Positions 36,052-43,936 of a DNA stretch of 64,000 bases are shown piece by piece. A program made the position numbers and the translations under genes. The number at the start of each line of letters is the position of its first letter. Positions within the stretch are counted from its first letter, which is position 1. Source of the stretch: Iningainema tapete BLCC-T55 (GTDB lineage: Bacteria; Cyanobacteriota; Cyanobacteriia; Cyanobacteriales; Nostocaceae); NCBI RefSeq assembly GCF_014698965.1, contig NZ_JACXAE010000098.1, forward strand, positions 248,001 through 312,000. Reading direction: 5' to 3'. Under the pieces are notes generated by a model that was not told where the DNA came from, ran no database searches, and was given only the letters and a program-made list of their open reading frames with translations.

Positions 36052-36885
36052 CTACAATTGTTTTAAATCTTTGGGAATTTCGCAAGCAGGAGATTCAGGA
36101 CTATCCCAATAAGTTTTTTTGTATTTCGCCTCTATCATCGATTCCAAATCACGTTCAAGAAGAACTCCACCTGTATCACTTATCTCTAAAAATTCTCTGG
36201 CTACTTCATTACTAACTTGTTTACCTTCATTAAAAGCCTCACTTGTATTTATACTTCCTTTTCCTTTTTGTCTTAACAAATTTTTTAATATTGGATATTG
36301 TCTGGTAAAATTGAAATAATTTATGGCTCCGACTTTTGATGTATCTTTATCCCGTACATAACGTTCAAGAGTTATATTCACTCCAGCTTCTTTCATTTCA
36401 AGTGGTAGAGAAACCAAGAAAATAACACTTTTAATATTGGGATTACGAATTTGAAGGTTTCTCTCCATGCTCAAATACAGAACTTGTTGTTTATTATCAT
36501 AAGACGGTTTCCAGGCAAGACAAGTATCTTTATTTGTATAAATAAAACCATTAGAATATTCATCTATGCGACTAATATCAAAAATTTTATATTTACTAGA
36601 AAATGTAACCAAAGTCGTAATTTTTGGTGTGAAATCTTTGCTAGTTAATACTTGGTCTTGCCTTTGTGTTTTTAGATTAATGTTGACGGGTAATCTCAAT
36701 ACTAACTTGTGAGGAGAGCAGCTTTTACTTCCAAATATGCGACTGTACAGAGAATCATTCAGTTGCACACTTTCCTTCTGAGCGTCTTGAGTTGTAAATT
36801 CACATTGTTGCTTACAGGAGGTCACCACTAAATTAGCCAGGATAATAGTTGCACTAATTACTAGAAATTTGTAGAAAATTTTCAT
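36052..36885 (-). CDS. Lipoprotein, first gene of the four-gene operon
   Basis: 277 aa. Signal sequence with a lipobox: hydrophobic FLVISATIILANLVVTSC with the Cys at about residue 24, so it should be lipidated and face the periplasm or outer side. The remainder is beta-rich with a helical C-terminal third (INTSEAFNEGKQVSNEVARE). No family recognised. It is the first gene, 47 bp upstream of the membrane/coiled-coil gene, and precedes 1.8 kb of noncoding debris that may carry the promoter. Confidence 0.7.
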   Translation of the reverse strand: MKIFYKFLVISATIILANLVVTSCKQQCEFTTQDAQKESVQLNDSLYSRIFGSKSCSPHKLVLRLPVNINLKTQRQDQVLTSKDFTPKITTLVTFSSKYKIFDISRIDEYSNGFIYTNKDTCLAWKPSYDNKQQVLYLSMERNLQIRNPNIKSVIFLVSLPLEMKEAGVNITLERYVRDKDTSKVGAINYFNFTRQYPILKNLLRQKGKGSINTSEAFNEGKQVSNEVAREFLEISDTGGVLLERDLESMIEAKYKKTYWDSPESPACEIPKDLKQL

Positions 36886-37754
36886 TTACACCTGTATGAT
36901 TCAATGTATCTAAATCTGCAAAATAAGTACTATTTGTTCACAATTGTGGCTGTAGGTAGCTTTTAGTGTGAGTTAAGCATTGCTGATTTTGTAGATGGTC
37001 ACAGTATCCATTCATACTACATGCATATATTTAGGCGGAAATCTACTAACTTAACTACCAATTCTCTCATCTGTATTCCAGATATTTATCAAAATTTGTT
37101 CTAAATTACTCTCACTATAACAGCTACTTAAGTACTTTGGGTATTAATGGGAAGCACAATTTACTTAATGTTTACCTTCTTTTGCTCTTTTTGTTTTTTT
37201 ATTAAAAAAACAAAGAATCACAATATTACGTGATTTACATCACATAATTTAGTAGATGTAGTAGTAAGAAAATATACGGATATAATAGTTCAAGCAAAGG
37301 TTGCAACTCTGGAATGGTTCACCAATGCGATCACGCCAGCCACACTGAGACAAGGAAGCACCCCAATCAATACTGCGCTGGTTTTAGAAATCAGGTGGGG
37401 TTGAAACCATTGAAAACTCGTTTTCAGACCTTACAAGACGCAAGCTGCATGAAACCTGCACTTGAGGTCGTCTGTAATACTAATGTGCATAGGTGCTACG
37501 GATGATAACATTTACAAAAATTGGCTCTCCATAATACTACAAATTTACAAAATAGGATTCCAGATAAATGTCGTTTTTTGACAAGTGGAGTGGTGGAGGC
37601 ATGGCATTTCCAGTAAGGAGCGTTGGGTTAGAGGGTGTTTTCAAACTTGTTATATCCTGAAAAAGGCGATGGCTGCGCCAATGTCTTCGACGAACGCTGG
37701 GTGCATTGATGAACCGAGGAGACTTAAGTAATGTTAGGTGATATAAGTTAAAAA

Positions 37755-37962
37755 TGCTACTTACAACCCGGAAACCCCGAACTGGTAAACCAAATCATGA
37801 CTACCGCCTGGTTGTCAATGGTATCCTCTGGATATTCAGAACCGGAGCGCCGTGGCGAAACCTACCGGAAGAGCATCTGGATCAAAGGGGACAGCGATAA
37901 ACCATCTATCAACGATACCAACTCCATTTTGACACTCTGCTCCCTATCAATCTAAAAATCAC
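37755..37962 (+). mobile_element. IS5-family transposase N-terminal remnant
   Basis: Translation from ATG 37755 gives RTGKPNHDYRLVVNGILWIF then RTGAPWRNLPEEH, the conserved start of IS5-group (DUF4096) transposases. A stop follows (GQR-stop), and then residual similarity TIYQRYQLHFDTLL. Only about 70 codons remain; no DDE core and no clear terminal inverted repeats. Confidence 0.85.
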
Positions 37963-38051
37963 GCTCACACCTATAAAATTAGTGTTAACAAATTCGTAAC
38001 TTTTTACAACCCTGCACTATAATGAAAAGCCAGAGTTTAGTCTTGACAATC

Positions 38052-38195
38052 CTACCCTAACAGTTTCTTGCCCGCTGAGTTTACTTTTTTAAAGTACCCA
38101 TCTTGCCCGATAATGCAGAAAAAATCGAGAGACATCTTGAAGAAAGCACTTTCATCAAGTTCTCCTATTGTCTTTGAACCAGCAAAAACATCCAT
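38052..38195 (-). pseudogene. PAS-domain sensor protein remnant
   Basis: 47 codons from ATG 38195: GELDESAFFKMSLDFFCIIG then QDGYFKKVNSAGKKLLG-stop. This is the start of a PAS domain as found in cyanobacterial sensor kinases (SLDLLCIxxxDGYFKxxNPA pattern), cut at the point where the domain should continue. Gene fragment. Confidence 0.7.
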
Positions 38196-38382
38196 ACTTA
38201 ATACTTTCGCGCCTCACAATCAAGCATAAAATTGTTGCTTTTTAGTAGAAACAAAGACTTTAAATAAGTATTATTTCTTAATTATAATCTACTATACAGA
38301 TATAGATTTGATTTAATTTATACTAGTAATATTTTATTATATCTATAGGAAAATTACTTCAGTATAATTACTTAAAAACACC

Positions 38383-38418
38383 AAGATACCCGACAACTTC
38401 TGCGAAGTCGGGTATCTT
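38383..38418. terminator. Palindromic repeat, GATCCCCGAC family (copy 1)
   Basis: 12-bp arms AAGATACCCGAC and GTCGGGTATCTT around a 12-bp loop, followed by GTTTT. Related to 41202-41236 and 56401-56434. Could work as a terminator hairpin, but no gene clearly ends here. Confidence 0.6.
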
Positions 38419-38680
38419 GTTTTCAGGGACAGTAGGAGATCTGGTACAGTGTAAAGATAAAAAGAATTAGTATCAAAATTTAATCAAAGCTGAACGCAAA
38501 GTGTCGGAAAAGTACAGTATTACTACTGGTATACGCTCTCAATAGTAACACTAAGGCGATCCAAGTTTAACAAGTAACACATAGTACATTTAGACAAGTG
38601 TCATCTTTCTATCATCAAATTTACGTAATTTCATTTAAGATAGCGTATTAGATACTTAGTTCTAAAGTTAACTAGTAACA

Positions 38681-39553
38681 ATGGACGTTGGCGAAGATTT
38701 TAAGACTTTTTGCGATAACTTAACCATAGTCGATCGTAGTAACATCTCTGCTAGATATAGAACGATAACCAAATGCCTAAACATAGACTTTTGGAACTCA
38801 TTCTCTGATACAGAGCATAGTCTTCTTGTTGGTTCTTATGGTAGAGATACAGCAATTGGCGTTAGTGATTTGGATATGATATTTATTTTACCACGAAAAA
38901 ATTATGACAGGTTCAGTAATTACCTGTATAATGGACAATCTGCTCTGTTACAATACCTTAAGAATTCTATCCAAATCACATATCCTGGCACAGACATTGG
39001 TGGAGATGGACAAGTTGTTGTTGTATATTTCGCAGATGGGATGAAATTTGAAGTAGTACCCGCTTTTGAGAACGAAGATGGCAGTTTTACTTATCCCGAT
39101 GCAAATAACGGTGGCAGTTGGAAAATAACCAAACCCATACCGGAAATAAATGCGATCGCCGAGAGAAACATTTTGTGTAATGGAAACTTAAAGCGGTTAT
39201 GTAGAATGATCAGGGTATGGAAAAAGCGTTGGTCTGTACCAATGGGTGGTCTATTGATAGACACCTTAGCATATAATTTTCTAGAAAATTGGGAGCATAG
39301 AGAAGAATCATACCTTTATTATGACCGCATGAGCCGAGACTTTTTCCTTTACTTAGCTAATCAAAATATTGAACAAAAGTACTGGCAGGCAGCTGGGAGT
39401 AATGAATATATTTGGAGAAAAGGGGTGTTTGAATATAAAGCAAAGCAGTGCTATAACATAGCTATAGAAGCAATTAAATATGAATCGAAAGGAATGAATT
39501 GGTCTGCTAGACAGACATGGAGAAAAATTTATGGTGCAGCCTATCCAAGTTAG
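38681..39553 (+). CDS. CBASS CD-NTase (SMODS-domain nucleotidyltransferase)
   Basis: 290 aa cGAS/DncV-like nucleotidyltransferase. The active-site signature GSYGRDTAIGVSDLD gives G51-S52 and the metal-binding D63 and D65. The third acidic position is Glu (E124 in MKFEVVPAF). The following PDANNGGSWKITKPIPEI is typical of SMODS proteins. On phage infection such enzymes make a cyclic oligonucleotide second messenger that activates an effector. Overlaps the SLATT effector gene by 23 bp, forming a minimal two-gene CBASS. No Cap2/Cap3, HORMA or TRIP13 genes are adjacent. Which nucleotide it makes cannot be read. Confidence 0.88.
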   Translation: MDVGEDFKTFCDNLTIVDRSNISARYRTITKCLNIDFWNSFSDTEHSLLVGSYGRDTAIGVSDLDMIFILPRKNYDRFSNYLYNGQSALLQYLKNSIQITYPGTDIGGDGQVVVVYFADGMKFEVVPAFENEDGSFTYPDANNGGSWKITKPIPEINAIAERNILCNGNLKRLCRMIRVWKKRWSVPMGGLLIDTLAYNFLENWEHREESYLYYDRMSRDFFLYLANQNIEQKYWQAAGSNEYIWRKGVFEYKAKQCYNIAIEAIKYESKGMNWSARQTWRKIYGAAYPS

Positions 39554-40121
39554 TCAATCAGATGAAAACCAAAGAAAATTTGCGCTTGAATCTCAGATTA
39601 GAGAGTGTTATGGTAGAGTAGTGTACACCCATGTAGTACATGAAAAATGTGCTGATATTTGCTTAAAAAGACTCACTACTATCAAGAATTGGCAAATTAT
39701 TTTATCAGCAATTACAACGGGAACTCTATTAATCAGCATTTTTGGTGAAGGTAAAATAGGTACTATTTTGGGAGCAGTATTTTCTACTATTCTATTAGCT
39801 CTAAATACTTACACACAAGACTACGATTTAGGAGAATTAGCGCAGAAACATTCAGAAACGGCAAATAAGCTTTGGCAAATTAGAGAGTCTTATCTGTCTT
39901 TGCTGACAGATATTGCAGTTAATAGTCTAACTTTAGACCAAATACAAACAAAGCGAGATGCTTTACAAAATACAGTTGCAGCTATATATCAAAATGCCCC
40001 ACGCACTAATCAACAAGCTTATAAAAAGGCACAAAAAGCTTTACAGATAGAAGAACAAATGACTTTTTCTGAACAAGAAATAGATAGTTTTTTACCAACT
40101 ACTTTAAAACGTAATAACTAA
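39531..40121 (+). CDS. SLATT-domain membrane effector
   Basis: 196 aa. Two membrane helices, about 54-71 (WQIILSAITTGTLLISIF) and 76-93 (IGTILGAVFSTILLALNT), flanked by cytosolic helices (ELAQKHSETANKLWQIRESY) give the SLATT pattern. SLATT proteins paired with SMODS nucleotidyltransferases are predicted pore-forming effectors that depolarise or permeabilise the membrane when the second messenger binds. GGAGAAAAATTT precedes ATG 39531, inside the upstream gene, so translation is coupled. Confidence 0.85.
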   Translation: MVQPIQVSQSDENQRKFALESQIRECYGRVVYTHVVHEKCADICLKRLTTIKNWQIILSAITTGTLLISIFGEGKIGTILGAVFSTILLALNTYTQDYDLGELAQKHSETANKLWQIRESYLSLLTDIAVNSLTLDQIQTKRDALQNTVAAIYQNAPRTNQQAYKKAQKALQIEEQMTFSEQEIDSFLPTTLKRNN

Positions 40122-40165
40122 TCGTTGCTTTTTATACCCACATATTTGTTAAACCGTTCAATCCT

Positions 40166-40193
40166 ATAGAGACGCGACATGTCGCGTCTCTAC
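40166..40193. repeat. 28-bp palindrome, GTAGAGACG family (copy 5)
   Basis: 28 bp with one mismatch at the outer end (ATAGAGACG...CGTCTCTAC), inner arm CGAC/GTCG. Downstream of the SLATT gene. Confidence 0.88.
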
Positions 40194-40257
40194 ATTTTAA
40201 AGAGGGTTATAAAAATCGGATTTGGTATTATGGGTAATAAAGCCAAGGAACCGTGTT

Positions 40258-40974
40258 ATGTCTCAACCAGTGACCGAAGTTTCCACAATTCAAAATGTAG
40301 CAGAAGATGTTATATTTCCACCAGGAGATTTACTGAGTGACGAACCGCCATTGGAAAGTGACAAACATCGGGATCAAATAGACTTATTGATCCGCCTAAT
40401 TAAATGGTTGTGGCGGGAACGTAATAATTTTTACGTTACTGGGAACCTAACAGTTTACTTTAGCCCCAATCAAAAAAAATCTGAAGAATTTCGCGGACCA
40501 GATTTTTTTGTAGTACTGGATACAGAAAAGAAAGATCGTAAAAGCTGGGTAGTCTGGCAAGAGGGTGGCAAATACCCCAACGTCATCATTGAGTTACTGT
40601 CTGACTCAACAGCTAAAGTAGATAAAGGAGTGAAAAAGCAAATTTACCAAGACATCTTTAGAACACCAGATTATTTTTGGTTCGATCCTGAGAATTACGA
40701 ATTCAAGGGATTTCATTTACTCGACGGTAAATATCAAGAAATAACACCAAATTTTCAGGGTTGGTTATGGAGTGAGCAGTTGGGATTATATTTGGGCGTT
40801 TATGAGGGTAAATTGCGATTCTTTACTACCGACGGACAATTGATCCTTTTTCCAGAGGAAGAAGCAAACCAACAATTGCAGCAAATCACCGAACAATTAA
40901 CACAGGAACGACTACGAGCCGAACGTTTAGCAGAACGTTTACGAGCAGCAGGAATTGATCCAAACCAAATCTAG
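40258..40974 (+). CDS. Uma2-family protein with C-terminal coiled coil
   Basis: About 238 aa from ATG 40258, which has AAGGAACC in front; the frame is open from 40222. Uma2/DUF820 core: FRGPDFFVVLD, YPNVIIELLSDSTAKVDKG and IFRTPDYFWFDPENYEFKGF. The C-terminal stretch EEEANQQLQQITEQLTQERL is a coiled coil common in cyanobacterial Uma2 proteins. Predicted PD-(D/E)xK nuclease, role unknown. Followed 8 bp later by a DUF4926 gene. Confidence 0.88.
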   Translation: MSQPVTEVSTIQNVAEDVIFPPGDLLSDEPPLESDKHRDQIDLLIRLIKWLWRERNNFYVTGNLTVYFSPNQKKSEEFRGPDFFVVLDTEKKDRKSWVVWQEGGKYPNVIIELLSDSTAKVDKGVKKQIYQDIFRTPDYFWFDPENYEFKGFHLLDGKYQEITPNFQGWLWSEQLGLYLGVYEGKLRFFTTDGQLILFPEEEANQQLQQITEQLTQERLRAERLAERLRAAGIDPNQI

Positions 40975-40982
40975 ACACAAAA

Positions 40983-41204
40983 ATGAAATTTCTACTCTTT
41001 ACAGAAGTTGCGCTGAGTCAGAATATTCCAGAATACAGTTTAAAGAAAGGCGCGGTAGGAACAATTGTGGAATACTATTCAATGCCAGAAGACGAGGAAG
41101 ATGGCTACAGCTTAGAAGGATTGATTTCCCAGGATACGGTTGAGGTATCCAAGTCACAAATTGAGCCAATTGCCGTGTCTGTTTCCTCTGTGTATTCCAA
41201 CTAG
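40983..41204 (+). CDS. DUF4926-domain small protein
   Basis: 73 aa. MKFLLFTEVALSQNIPEYSL then KKGAVGTIVEYY and DTVEVSKSQIEPI match the short SH3-like beta-barrel layout of DUF4926. These proteins usually sit beside DUF6883 or toxin-antitoxin-like genes; here the neighbour is Uma2, 8 bp upstream, so probably one transcript. Function unknown. The palindrome at 41202-41236 follows its stop. Confidence 0.75.
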   Translation: MKFLLFTEVALSQNIPEYSLKKGAVGTIVEYYSMPEDEEDGYSLEGLISQDTVEVSKSQIEPIAVSVSSVYSN

Positions 41205-41236
41205 ATCCCCGACTTCTCAAAGAAGTCGGGGATCTA
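41202..41236. terminator. Palindromic repeat, GATCCCCGAC family (copy 2); bidirectional terminator
   Basis: Perfect 16-bp arms TAGATCCCCGACTTCT and AGAAGTCGGGGATCTA around a 3-bp loop. It lies between the convergent DUF4926 and coaE genes and contains the last six codons and the stop of coaE, plus the last base of the DUF4926 stop. Confidence 0.8.
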
Positions 41237-41813
41237 TAAATGCTGCATCTACTTGCTTAAGCAGTTCTTCTAATGAGTTCGTATTATCTAAAACAACCTT
41301 GGCACGAGCGGCTTTTTCTGCAATGGTTAGCTGAGTTTGAATTCGGGCTTGTGCTTGCTCTTTAGTTAAATTATTGCGCTGTATTAATCTTTGCAGTTGC
41401 TGTTCTTCATCACAACTTACTACCCAGATTTCTGTAACTAAATCTGTCATGCCTGCCTCAAAGAGTAAAGGTACAACAAGTACTAATGTTTGTGCGGGTG
41501 AGTCGGCAATTTCCTTGAGAAAGCGATCGCGCACATAAGGATGTATCAATTGTTCTACCCAATTGCGTTCCTCTTGACTATTAAAGATAATTTCACCTAG
41601 ATACTTGCGATTCAGGTTGCCATCTGCAAGTAAAATTTGTTGTCCGTAACGTTGAGCAATGGCATCAAGAATGGGTGAACCGATAGATACAGCGTCTCTA
41701 GCATAGATATCTGCATCCAAAATTGGTAAACTGTAAGCACTTGCCAAATAATTGGCGACAGTTGTTTTGCCTGTAGCAATGCCTCCTGTTAACCCAATTA
41801 TCCGTTTATTCAT
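41217..41813 (-). CDS. coaE: Dephospho-CoA kinase
   Basis: 198 aa from ATG 41813. Last step of coenzyme A synthesis (3'-OH phosphorylation of dephospho-CoA). Walker A LTGGIATGKTTVANYLA at the N-terminus, then the substrate loop PILDADIYARDAV and VPLLFEAGMTDLV. The long open extension upstream is read-through of the palindrome and hemD and is not coding in this frame. The start follows the palindrome at 41816-41843 by 2 nt, so no normal ribosome binding site is present. The C-terminal residues IDPRLL come from the palindrome at 41202-41236. Third gene after cobA and hemD. Confidence 0.93.
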   Translation of the reverse strand: MNKRIIGLTGGIATGKTTVANYLASAYSLPILDADIYARDAVSIGSPILDAIAQRYGQQILLADGNLNRKYLGEIIFNSQEERNWVEQLIHPYVRDRFLKEIADSPAQTLVLVVPLLFEAGMTDLVTEIWVVSCDEEQQLQRLIQRNNLTKEQAQARIQTQLTIAEKAARAKVVLDNTNSLEELLKQVDAAFIDPRLL

Positions 41814-41815
41814 TT

Positions 41816-41843
41816 GTAGAGACGCGACATGTCGCGTCTCTAC
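41816..41843. repeat. 28-bp palindrome, GTAGAGACG family (copy 6), between hemD and coaE
   Basis: Perfect 28-bp palindrome, inner arm CGAC/GTCG. It occupies 28 of the 32 bp between the hemD stop and the coaE ATG; in the mRNA it would form a hairpin ending 2 nt before the coaE start codon. Confidence 0.92.
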
Positions 41844-41845
41844 AT

Positions 41846-42700
41846 TTAATAATTTGTTGCCCATTTTATCAATGCTTGAGCTAATCCATCTAATGTGTAT
41901 TCTTCTGCCTCTACATCTACGCGCCCAATTAGAGAAAGACAAGTTTGAGAGGTTTGGGGACCGATAGAAGCGATACAAATTCCTTCTAAATAATTTGCTA
42001 TAATCAAAGGTGAACTGTCGGAGTTTTCTTTGAATATTTTTTCTGCTAGTTGACAGAAAAATTGTACAGTTTTGGAACTGGCAAAGGTAATTACATCCAC
42101 ATTTCCACTGAGCAGCGCTATCTCGGCTGAGGGTGGAATGGTTTTGGGGCAGCAAGATTGATATGCTGGAACTTCCACTATATTTGCTTTCTTAGCACTT
42201 AATTCATTAACTAAAACTTCTCTTCCACCGCTTTCAACTCTGGGAAATAATACTTTTTTATCTGTCAACTCTTCAGGGAAGTTTGCTACTAAAGAGTCAG
42301 CAACAAAGTTTGGGGGAATGTAGTCGGGTTCGAGATTGCGTTGTTTGAGGCTCTGGGCTGTTTTTTTACCAACAACAGCAATTTTGATTCCTGCCAAAGC
42401 ACGAGCATCTTTACCCTGTGTATTGAGACGTTCAAAGAAGTATTCTACACCATTAGTACTCGTGAGTATTAACCAGTCGAAATTAGATACATGAGCGATC
42501 GCACGATCTAATGCTTCCCAACTTGAAGGTGGACAAATTTCCAATGCAGGCATTTCTATAACGGTAGCACCAATTGTGGTGAGAATTTCCGTAAAGTTGT
42601 TTGACTGTTCAACCGAACGAGTCACCAAAATTGTTTTGCCTGCGAGGGGGGGAGGAGCGGGGAGGGGGTTGGTTGACATAGTTTTGGGGAGTACTGACAT
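41846..42700 (-). CDS. hemD: Uroporphyrinogen-III synthase
   Basis: 284 aa. Cyclises hydroxymethylbilane to uroporphyrinogen III, the branch point to haem, chlorophyll, phycobilins and siroheme/B12. Typical two-lobed HemD sequence: GKTILVTRSVEQSNNFTEIL, DWLILTSTNGVEYFF, VDVITFASSKTVQFF and ICIASIGPQTSQTC. ATG 42700 or the downstream ATG 42679 could be the start. 21 bp downstream of cobA, the enzyme that uses its product, supporting an operon. Confidence 0.92.
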   Translation of the reverse strand: MSVLPKTMSTNPLPAPPPLAGKTILVTRSVEQSNNFTEILTTIGATVIEMPALEICPPSSWEALDRAIAHVSNFDWLILTSTNGVEYFFERLNTQGKDARALAGIKIAVVGKKTAQSLKQRNLEPDYIPPNFVADSLVANFPEELTDKKVLFPRVESGGREVLVNELSAKKANIVEVPAYQSCCPKTIPPSAEIALLSGNVDVITFASSKTVQFFCQLAEKIFKENSDSSPLIIANYLEGICIASIGPQTSQTCLSLIGRVDVEAEEYTLDGLAQALIKWATNY

Positions 42701-42721
42701 AAGAGCCTTAAATACATTTTT

Positions 42722-43447
42722 TCAATTTGTCAAGTAGCTACGTAACCCTACAACTTCACCAATCACAATTACTGATGGCGACAGCGACTCACCGGATATT
42801 TGCTGTACAATATTTTCTAGCGAACCAGTCCAAATTTTTTGTCGCTCAGTTCCACAACTTTGGATAATAGCTATGGGTGTGGAGAGCGATCGCCCTTGAA
42901 GCCACAACCGATGTACAATTTCTCCTAAATGTTTTCCTCCCATCAAAATCACCAGTGTTTCCAACCGTGATAGAGCCTCCCAATCCAAAGCATCCGGTTC
43001 ATGTGCCGTAAACACAGCAAAACACCGACTCAAAACAGGATCTGTCAAAGGAATTCCGGCAAGCAATGGTGCAGCTAGGGCAGAAGATATACCAGGAATC
43101 ACTTCAAACGCGCAACCTGCCGCAATGAGAGCCTCAATTTCCTCGCTTACACGACCAAAAATAAACGGATCGCCCGACTTAAGCCGGACAACTTGTTTAC
43201 CCTGTTGGCAGTATTTTACCAGTAAATTGTTAATTTCTGCTTGAGACGTGCTCGGCTTACCACCACGCTTACCCACATCCAACTGCAAACAATTAGCTGG
43301 CACACATTGCAACAACTGGGCATCAACAAGGGCATCGTAAACCAACACCTGAGCGAGAGCCAAAAGATGATAAGCTTTTACCGTCAGGTATGCCACATCT
43401 CCTGGTCCTGCACCCACAAGGTAGACTTTGCCCTGCTCAAAAGTCAT
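42722..43447 (-). CDS. cobA: Uroporphyrinogen-III C-methyltransferase
   Basis: 241 aa. SAM-dependent methylation of uroporphyrinogen III to precorrin-2, for siroheme and cobalamin. Motifs: VYLVGAGPGDVAYLTVKA, GKRGGKPSTSQAEIN, RLKSGDPFIFGRVSEE and GIPLTDP. It is the single-domain CobA type, without CysG dehydrogenase/chelatase parts. Co-directional with hemD and preceded 9 bp by the Rrf2 regulator gene. Confidence 0.94.
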   Translation of the reverse strand: MTFEQGKVYLVGAGPGDVAYLTVKAYHLLALAQVLVYDALVDAQLLQCVPANCLQLDVGKRGGKPSTSQAEINNLLVKYCQQGKQVVRLKSGDPFIFGRVSEEIEALIAAGCAFEVIPGISSALAAPLLAGIPLTDPVLSRCFAVFTAHEPDALDWEALSRLETLVILMGGKHLGEIVHRLWLQGRSLSTPIAIIQSCGTERQKIWTGSLENIVQQISGESLSPSVIVIGEVVGLRSYLTN

Positions 43448-43456
43448 TTTTTTGCC

Positions 43457-43912
43457 CTAAATATAATACATAAGTTCCATTTGACGACGACTTGCGCGGC
43501 GCTCACAAAGATCTTTCAGAGTATAATTTTGTAGAACAGAATTAGCAGCACCAAGAGCCTCCTGCCAAATTTCATCAATCACAGCACTTTCTATAGTTTT
43601 ATTAGAATCCTTTTCATCGCCACAACCAGCATTTAACCCTTCAATACAATCTAAAGCATCAAAAAGTGTAATCTTTTCTGGTTCTCGTGCCAAAACATAA
43701 CCACCCTTAGCACCGCGAATACTCTTAATTAAACCGCCACGCCTCAACATCGCCAACAATTGATCCAAATAACGATTGGGTATATTTTGCAACTCAGCAA
43801 TCTGACGAATTTGCAAAGACTCACCACTAGGATAACTTTTTGCTAATTCCAACAAAGCCAGAAGAGCATATTCAGACTTATTCGAGAGTTCAACAGGCAA
43901 GAAAAAACTCAT
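43457..43912 (-). CDS. Rrf2-family transcriptional regulator
   Basis: 151 aa from ATG 43912 (GGAG 9 nt upstream). Winged-helix domain: LSNKSEYALLALLELAKSYP, IAELQNIPNRYLDQLLAML and GLIKSIRGAKGGYVLAREPE. IscR-type Fe-S ligation needs three Cys in the linker; here one Cys is in GLNAGCGDE and another in KDLCERR, so cluster binding is doubtful. Rrf2 proteins sense redox, Fe-S or sulfur state. Its position between the tocopherol genes and cobA-hemD suggests it may control one of these; no operator was identified. Confidence 0.88.
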   Translation of the reverse strand: MSFFLPVELSNKSEYALLALLELAKSYPSGESLQIRQIAELQNIPNRYLDQLLAMLRRGGLIKSIRGAKGGYVLAREPEKITLFDALDCIEGLNAGCGDEKDSNKTIESAVIDEIWQEALGAANSVLQNYTLKDLCERRASRRQMELMYYI

Positions 43913-43936
43913 AAAAGCAAAAATCTCCAACAACAA

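Larger units (their letters stand above)
36886..38680. other. 1.8-kb gene-poor debris region
   Basis: No intact gene. It contains an A/T-rich palindrome near 37189-37217 (CTTTTTGTTTTTTTATT and its complement), an IS5-type transposase remnant (37755-37962), a PAS-domain remnant (38052-38195) and a palindromic repeat (38383-38418). The short open frame at 37314-37505 has no protein-like composition. Probably eroded mobile-element insertion between two defence modules. Confidence 0.7.

Noticed and set aside
37314-37505. 63-aa frame in the debris region
   Set aside because: No ribosome binding site, no recognisable motif, and it lies in sequence full of gene fragments.
41814-42155. N-terminal extension of coaE
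   Set aside because: It is read-through of the 28-bp palindrome and an out-of-frame part of hemD; the P-loop start MNKRIIGLTGG is the normal CoaE N-terminus.
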